Part shown: piece after piece, positions 60,173 to 64,000 of the stretch
Numbering within the stretch: the stretch's first letter is position 1
How the letters are laid out: each line of letters opens with the position of its first letter
From: CAVORB01 sp963698495
GTDB lineage: Bacteria > Pseudomonadota > Gammaproteobacteria > Chromatiales > Chromatiaceae
Length of the DNA: 64,000 nt
Assembly: GCA_963698495.1 (NCBI GenBank)
Contig: CAVORB010000016.1
Span: 1-64,000, forward strand
Direction: 5' to 3'
The notes under the pieces: model-generated
What the model was told of the DNA's origin: nothing
The model's input: the letters and a program-made list of their open reading frames with translations, nothing else
The model's database searches: none
Made by a program: the position numbers and the translations under genes

Positions 60173-61408
60173 TTGTTCAGACACGCACCATTGATTGGCA
60201 GTCTGCTGTTGGGATTGTTGAGCGCCGCCCCCGTGGCCTCGGCATCCGGCGCCGCCGGTGGCACGCGGCCGCCCACCTTGCGCGAGGTGGTGCAGCATGC
60301 ACTCGAACGCGACCCGCAGGGCCTGGTCCTGACCTCTCGCGGAGAGGAGGTCGACGCCTTCCAGGAGCGCGCCCGCGGGCTGCTTTCCGGTCCGCCGGCG
60401 CTTTACGGGCTCTATCGCAGCGATGCCCTGGGCAGCGACGACGGGCTGCAGGAGATGGAGGCGGACGTCGAGCTGCCCTTGTGGCGTCCCGGCCAGCGGG
60501 CGGCGGAGCAGCGGGCCGCGGATGCCCGGCGGGCCGGCCTGGAGCACTCCCGCGGCGCCCTGGCGCTGACGGTGGCCGGTCGGGTGCGGGACGCCGTCTG
60601 GGAGGTCGTCTATCTGCGCAATGAGCTGAGGCTGGTGAAGAAGGAGTGGGAGACGGCCCGCGCCTTGCAGCTGGACGTGGAGAAACGGGTCGAGGCCGGG
60701 GAGTTGGCGAAGACGGATGCATTGCTCTCCCGCGAGGAGACCTTGCGCAAGGAAACCGACTACATCAAGGCCGAGGCCGAGGCCGAGCACGCCCTGCTGC
60801 GCTATCAGGCCCTGACCGGCCTTGATCAGCTCCCGCGCGATCCCGAAGAACCCCGCAGCGCCCAGCAGGCGATCACGCCCGCGCATCCGCTGCTGGCGGA
60901 AGCGGATGCCCAGGTCTCGACCGCACAGGCCAAGCTAAGCGTGGCCAGCCGCTCGGCGGGCGGCAATCCTGATCTCCTCATCGGCGGCAAGCGCGAGCGC
61001 GGCGGGGCCGGAGAGGACTACAACGACAGCTTTCAGGTCGCGGTACGCATCCCGTTCAACATCGGGCCTGCCGCCAAGCCGGAGGTGGCGGTGGCCGGCA
61101 CCGCCCTGGCCGAGACCGAGGCCGCCCGCGTTGGCCTGGAGCGGCAACTGTCCACCGAGTTGCGCACCGCCGCGCATGAGCTCGAGACCGTCGGCCGGCG
61201 TCTCACCCAGGCCAGGGAACAAAACCGCATCGCCGCCGAGAACCTGCATCTGGCGCGCCGCGCCTTCGACCTCGGGGAGATCGATCTCACCGGCCTGCAG
61301 CGGGTGCAGTCTCTCGCCTTCGCCGCCGAGCGCGCGGAACAGCAGCTCAAGATCCTGCGTCAACGCGCCATCGCCCAATACAACCAAGCCGCTGGAGAGC
61401 TTCCATGA
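60173..61408 (+). CDS. TolC-family outer membrane channel of a metal efflux system
   Basis: 411 aa with a signal peptide (FRHAPLIGSLLLGLLSAAPV) and long alpha-helical hairpin repeats typical of outer-membrane efflux proteins (CzcC/CusC group). Examples are REVVQHALERDP at the start of repeat one and LARRAFDLGEIDLTGLQRV near the end. I chose TTG at 60173, with GGAGA 8 nt upstream and the signal peptide following at once; the open frame runs upstream to 60029. Its stop overlaps the adaptor gene's ATG by 4 nt. Confidence 0.85.
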   Translation: MFRHAPLIGSLLLGLLSAAPVASASGAAGGTRPPTLREVVQHALERDPQGLVLTSRGEEVDAFQERARGLLSGPPALYGLYRSDALGSDDGLQEMEADVELPLWRPGQRAAEQRAADARRAGLEHSRGALALTVAGRVRDAVWEVVYLRNELRLVKKEWETARALQLDVEKRVEAGELAKTDALLSREETLRKETDYIKAEAEAEHALLRYQALTGLDQLPRDPEEPRSAQQAITPAHPLLAEADAQVSTAQAKLSVASRSAGGNPDLLIGGKRERGGAGEDYNDSFQVAVRIPFNIGPAAKPEVAVAGTALAETEAARVGLERQLSTELRTAAHELETVGRRLTQAREQNRIAAENLHLARRAFDLGEIDLTGLQRVQSLAFAAERAEQQLKILRQRAIAQYNQAAGELP

Positions 61409-62499
61409 AGTCCCTGCCGTTGCGTTTTTTCATGCTGCTCCTGATGGCAGTTTCAGTAGCCGAGGCGTCGCATGAGATCGCCATCAGCCCGGAGCAGATG
61501 GAACGGTTGGGGATCGTCCTCGCGCCCGTGGAGCCCGCCGAGGCCTATGTGACCGACCGGTTGCCCGCGCGGGTGACGATTCCCCCGCAACAGGCGCGCG
61601 TCGTCGCCGCGTCCCGCGGCGGTCTGGTGACCGCCCTGCGGGCCGCCCAAGGCGACGAGGTGCAGGCCGGCGAGGTGTTGGCGCACATCGAGAGCCCGGA
61701 GATGGTGGGGCTGCAAAGAGAGCTGTTGCAGGCGGCAACCCAGCTGCGCCTGGCGGAAACCGAGCGCAAGCGAGACGAGCAATTGTTCAAGGAGGGGATC
61801 ATCGCCGAGCGCCGTGTTCTGGAGACCCGCAGCCGCTACGAGGAGGCCGCTTCCCTGGTGGCTGAACGGCGGCAGGTCCTGCAGCTGGCTGGCCTGAGCC
61901 CGGAGGCGGTTGCGGAGCTGGAGCAGAGCCGCACCATGACCAGCACCCTGGAGGTTCGCTCCCCCATCCCCGGCGTCGTGATCGAGACCCAGGCCGCCCT
62001 CGGCGAGCGGGTCGCCGAATCCCAGCCCCTCTACCGTGTGGCGCAGATGGAGCCCCTGTGGCTGGAGATCGACGCGCCGCTGGATCGGATCAAGGGCATT
62101 TCCACCGGCAGCCGGGTGGAGATTCCCTGCGACCAGGGCGACGCGCACGTCAGCCTGATCGGACGCAACGTGGATCCCGCCAACCAGACGGTCCTGGTGC
62201 GGGCAGAGGTGAAGGACAGCGGCGCCTGCCTGCGTCCGGGTCAGTTCGTCGAGGTGCGACTGACGCTCAGCAGCAGCGTGGACCAGTACCGGGTGCCCTC
62301 GAGTGCCATCACCCGCATCGGCGACACGACCCTGGTCTTTGCGCACGAGGCCGTAGGGTTCTTCTCGGTTCCGGTGGAGGTCGTCGCCCGCGAGGGTGAA
62401 TACAGTGTCGTCACCGGCGACCTGTCACCCGGGGAGGAGGTGGCGACCAGCGGCATCGCCGCCCTCAAGGCCGCCTGGACCGGCCGCGACGGTGGCTGA
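61405..62499 (+). CDS. Periplasmic adaptor (membrane-fusion) subunit of an RND metal efflux system
   Basis: 364 aa with a signal peptide, then the barrel-sandwich/lipoyl halves, an alpha-hairpin (LLQAATQLRLAETERKRDEQ, 20 residues, begins it) and beta-barrel/membrane-proximal domains ending at LSPGEEVATSGIAALK. This is the CzcB/CusB-like adaptor plan, joining the inner-membrane pump to the outer-membrane channel. No extra N-terminal metal-binding domain or His-rich insert is seen. ATG overlaps the TolC-type gene stop (ATGA) and the pump gene starts 4 nt after its stop. Confidence 0.88.
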   Translation: MKSLPLRFFMLLLMAVSVAEASHEIAISPEQMERLGIVLAPVEPAEAYVTDRLPARVTIPPQQARVVAASRGGLVTALRAAQGDEVQAGEVLAHIESPEMVGLQRELLQAATQLRLAETERKRDEQLFKEGIIAERRVLETRSRYEEAASLVAERRQVLQLAGLSPEAVAELEQSRTMTSTLEVRSPIPGVVIETQAALGERVAESQPLYRVAQMEPLWLEIDAPLDRIKGISTGSRVEIPCDQGDAHVSLIGRNVDPANQTVLVRAEVKDSGACLRPGQFVEVRLTLSSSVDQYRVPSSAITRIGDTTLVFAHEAVGFFSVPVEVVAREGEYSVVTGDLSPGEEVATSGIAALKAAWTGRDGG

Positions 62500-62502
62500 G
62501 CC

Positions 62503-64000
62503 ATGATCGATCACCTGATCCAGTTCGCGCTGCGCCAGCGTCTGTTCATGCTCCTGCTGGTGGCGCTGCTCGCCGCCGGCGGCTACCTGGCCTTTCGCGA
62601 TCTCCCGATCGACGCCTTCCCGGACGTGTCCTCGCCCCAGGTCAAGATCGTGATCAAGGCCGCGGGGATGACTCCGGAGGAGGTCGAGGCGCGGATCACC
62701 GCCCCGGTCGAGGTGGAGATGCTCGGCATCCCCAACCAGGTGATGCTCCGGTCCATGGCCAAGTACGGCCTCACGGACATCACCGTGGACTTTGCCGAGG
62801 GCACGGACGTGTACTGGGCGCGCCAGCAGGTGGCCGAGCGCCTGGGGGCGATCTGGGGCGACCTGCCCGCGGACATCGCCGGCGGCATCGCCCCCATGAC
62901 CACGCCGCTCGGGGAGATGTTCATGTTTACCGTGAGCGGCGGCGATCTGGACCTGATGGAGCGCCGCAGCCTGCTCGACTGGGTGATTCGACCCGCGTTG
63001 CGCACCGTGCCCGGGGTGGCTGACGTGAACTCGCTCGGCGGGCTGGTGCGCAGCTTCGAGGTGGTGCCCGACAACCTGCGCATGAACGCCAGGGGCATCA
63101 GCCTGATGGCCCTGCGCGAGACCCTGGAGGCCAACAACCGCAACGATGGGGCGGGGCGCCTGGTCGAGGGCGAGGAGACCCTGCTGGTGCGCGCCGAGGG
63201 CAGCATCCAATCAGTCGAGGACCTGCGCGACATCGTGGTGGGCACCTACAACGGTGTTCCCGTCCGGGTGGGTGATATCGCGGACGTGCGGATCGGCGCC
63301 ATCACCCGGGCCGGCGCCGTGACCCGTGATGGTGAGGGCGAGGCCGTCGAGGGGCTGGTGCTCGGCCTGCGTGGCGCCAACGCCCGCCAGGTCGTGGAAG
63401 GGGTGCGCCAGCGCCTGTCGGAGCTTCAGTCGGCCCTTCCCGAGGGGGTGCGGGTCGACGTCTTCTATGATCGCGGCAACCTGGTCGACCGCGCCGTGCA
63501 CACGGTTTCCAAGGCGCTGGGCGAGGCGGTGGTCCTGGTGCTGATCCTGCTGGTGCTGCTGCTCGGTAATCTGCGCGCGGCGGTCACCGTGGCCCTGATC
63601 CTGCCCTTGGCGGCGCTCGCGACCTTCATCCTGATGCGCTGGTTCGGGCTCACGGCCAACCTGATGAGCCTCGGGGGGCTGGCCATCGCCATCGGCATGC
63701 TGGTGGATGCCGCGGTGGTGGTGGTCGAAAACGTGGTCGCGCAGCTCAGTCAGGGCAACAAGAAGCTGCCGCGCCTGCACCTTATCTACCGCTCGGTGCG
63801 GGAGGTCTCGGTGCCCGTGACCGCGGGCATCCTGATCATCATCATCGTTTTTCTGCCTCTGCTCACCCTGCAGGGGCTGGAGGGCAAGCTCTTCATTCCC
63901 GTGGCGATGACCATCGTGTTCGCGCTCAGCGCGTCCCTGGTCCTGTCGCTCACGGTGATCCCGGTGCTGGGCTCCTTCCTGATCGGCAAGGTGAGCCACG
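62503..64000 (+). CDS. HME-type RND metal efflux pump (CzcA/CusA family), 3' end outside the window
   Basis: First 499 codons of an inner-membrane RND pump. Family marks include DLPIDAFPDVSSPQVKI, followed by AAGMTPEEVEARITAPVE, and the TM4 segment AIGMLVDAAVVVVENVV with the proton-relay Asp and Glu. Typical Zn/Co/Cd pumps (CzcA) have a D-G-A form of this motif; the D-A-A form here is more like CusA-type Cu/Ag or unassigned groups, so substrate is open. ATG at 62503, 4 nt after the adaptor stop. The frame is open to the window edge, where about half of the ~1030-aa protein is missing. Confidence 0.92.
   Translation, partial: MIDHLIQFALRQRLFMLLLVALLAAGGYLAFRDLPIDAFPDVSSPQVKIVIKAAGMTPEEVEARITAPVEVEMLGIPNQVMLRSMAKYGLTDITVDFAEGTDVYWARQQVAERLGAIWGDLPADIAGGIAPMTTPLGEMFMFTVSGGDLDLMERRSLLDWVIRPALRTVPGVADVNSLGGLVRSFEVVPDNLRMNARGISLMALRETLEANNRNDGAGRLVEGEETLLVRAEGSIQSVEDLRDIVVGTYNGVPVRVGDIADVRIGAITRAGAVTRDGEGEAVEGLVLGLRGANARQVVEGVRQRLSELQSALPEGVRVDVFYDRGNLVDRAVHTVSKALGEAVVLVLILLVLLLGNLRAAVTVALILPLAALATFILMRWFGLTANLMSLGGLAIAIGMLVDAAVVVVENVVAQLSQGNKKLPRLHLIYRSVREVSVPVTAGILIIIIVFLPLLTLQGLEGKLFIPVAMTIVFALSASLVLSLTVIPVLGSFLIGKVSH

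Noticed and set aside
62425..63999. Minus-strand open frames over the end of the adaptor gene and the pump gene
   Set aside because: They are shadows of the RND pump, which stays open on the plus strand to the window edge with clear family motifs.

Overview
The window is a stretch of high-GC proteobacterial chromosome. Gene order in the first two thirds (glnD-map / rpsB-tsf-pyrH-frr-uppS-cdsA-dxr-rseP-bamA-skp-lpxD-fabZ-lpxA-lpxB-rnhB-dnaE-accA-tilS) is the classic gammaproteobacterial layout. The accessory part, rich in Na+/K+/H+ antiport genes and metal-efflux genes, would suit a halo- or alkali-tolerant lineage such as the Ectothiorhodospiraceae/Chromatiales. That placement is inference from synteny and gene content only.

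Layout. 1-0.34 kb: G/A-rich non-coding DNA. 0.3-8.5 kb: glgC (minus), then gpmI, thyA, sohB, a long coiled-coil LysM protein and a HAD-IIA hydrolase (plus). 8.6-12.1 kb: glnD and map (minus). 12.1-26.5+ kb: a structured rpsB leader followed by the translation / isoprenoid / phospholipid / outer-membrane-biogenesis superoperon up to rnhB, with many 1-4 nt stop/start overlaps. 27.1-34 kb: a TlpA-like thiol oxidoreductase with its own promoter, then dnaE, accA, tilS. 34-40.8 kb: convergent cnoX, then trxC, carA, carB, greA. 40.8-42.6 kb: an OPT-family transporter.

43.1-52.4 kb is the most distinctive region, an ion-homeostasis island. It holds a tightly overlapping operon of a duplicated DUF1538 membrane protein and two small divergent PII-like proteins. 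Next comes the wreck of a CPA2/Kef-type antiporter with a TrkA-N domain (5' deletion, one frameshift, one nonsense codon), run directly into a UspE-like stress protein missing its first ~60-70 residues. Facing these is an eight-gene Mrp-type antiporter operon of ancestral arrangement: E-F-G-MbhD-(MbhE+MrpB fusion)-C-D-D', with no MrpA. 53-55.5 kb: LysR regulator, divergent nitrilase and a GFA-domain zinc protein. 55.7-59.9 kb: CASTOR/POLLUX-like channel, NnrU-like membrane protein and FieF-like metal exporter (all minus). 60.2-64 kb: a tripartite HME-RND metal efflux operon (TolC-type OMF, MFP, RND pump) cut by the window end.

Regulatory elements visible by eye include a sigma70-type promoter and a perfect intrinsic terminator bounding a ~95-nt RNA upstream of rpsB (the position of the Tff/t44 RNA in E. 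coli), a second multi-helix leader structure just before the rpsB start, an attenuator-like hairpin between rpsB and tsf, and good promoter matches before carA and the tlpA-like gene. No tRNA, rRNA, CRISPR array, insertion sequence or attachment site was recognised. Function calls rest on family motifs read from the translated sequence; no database search was run.
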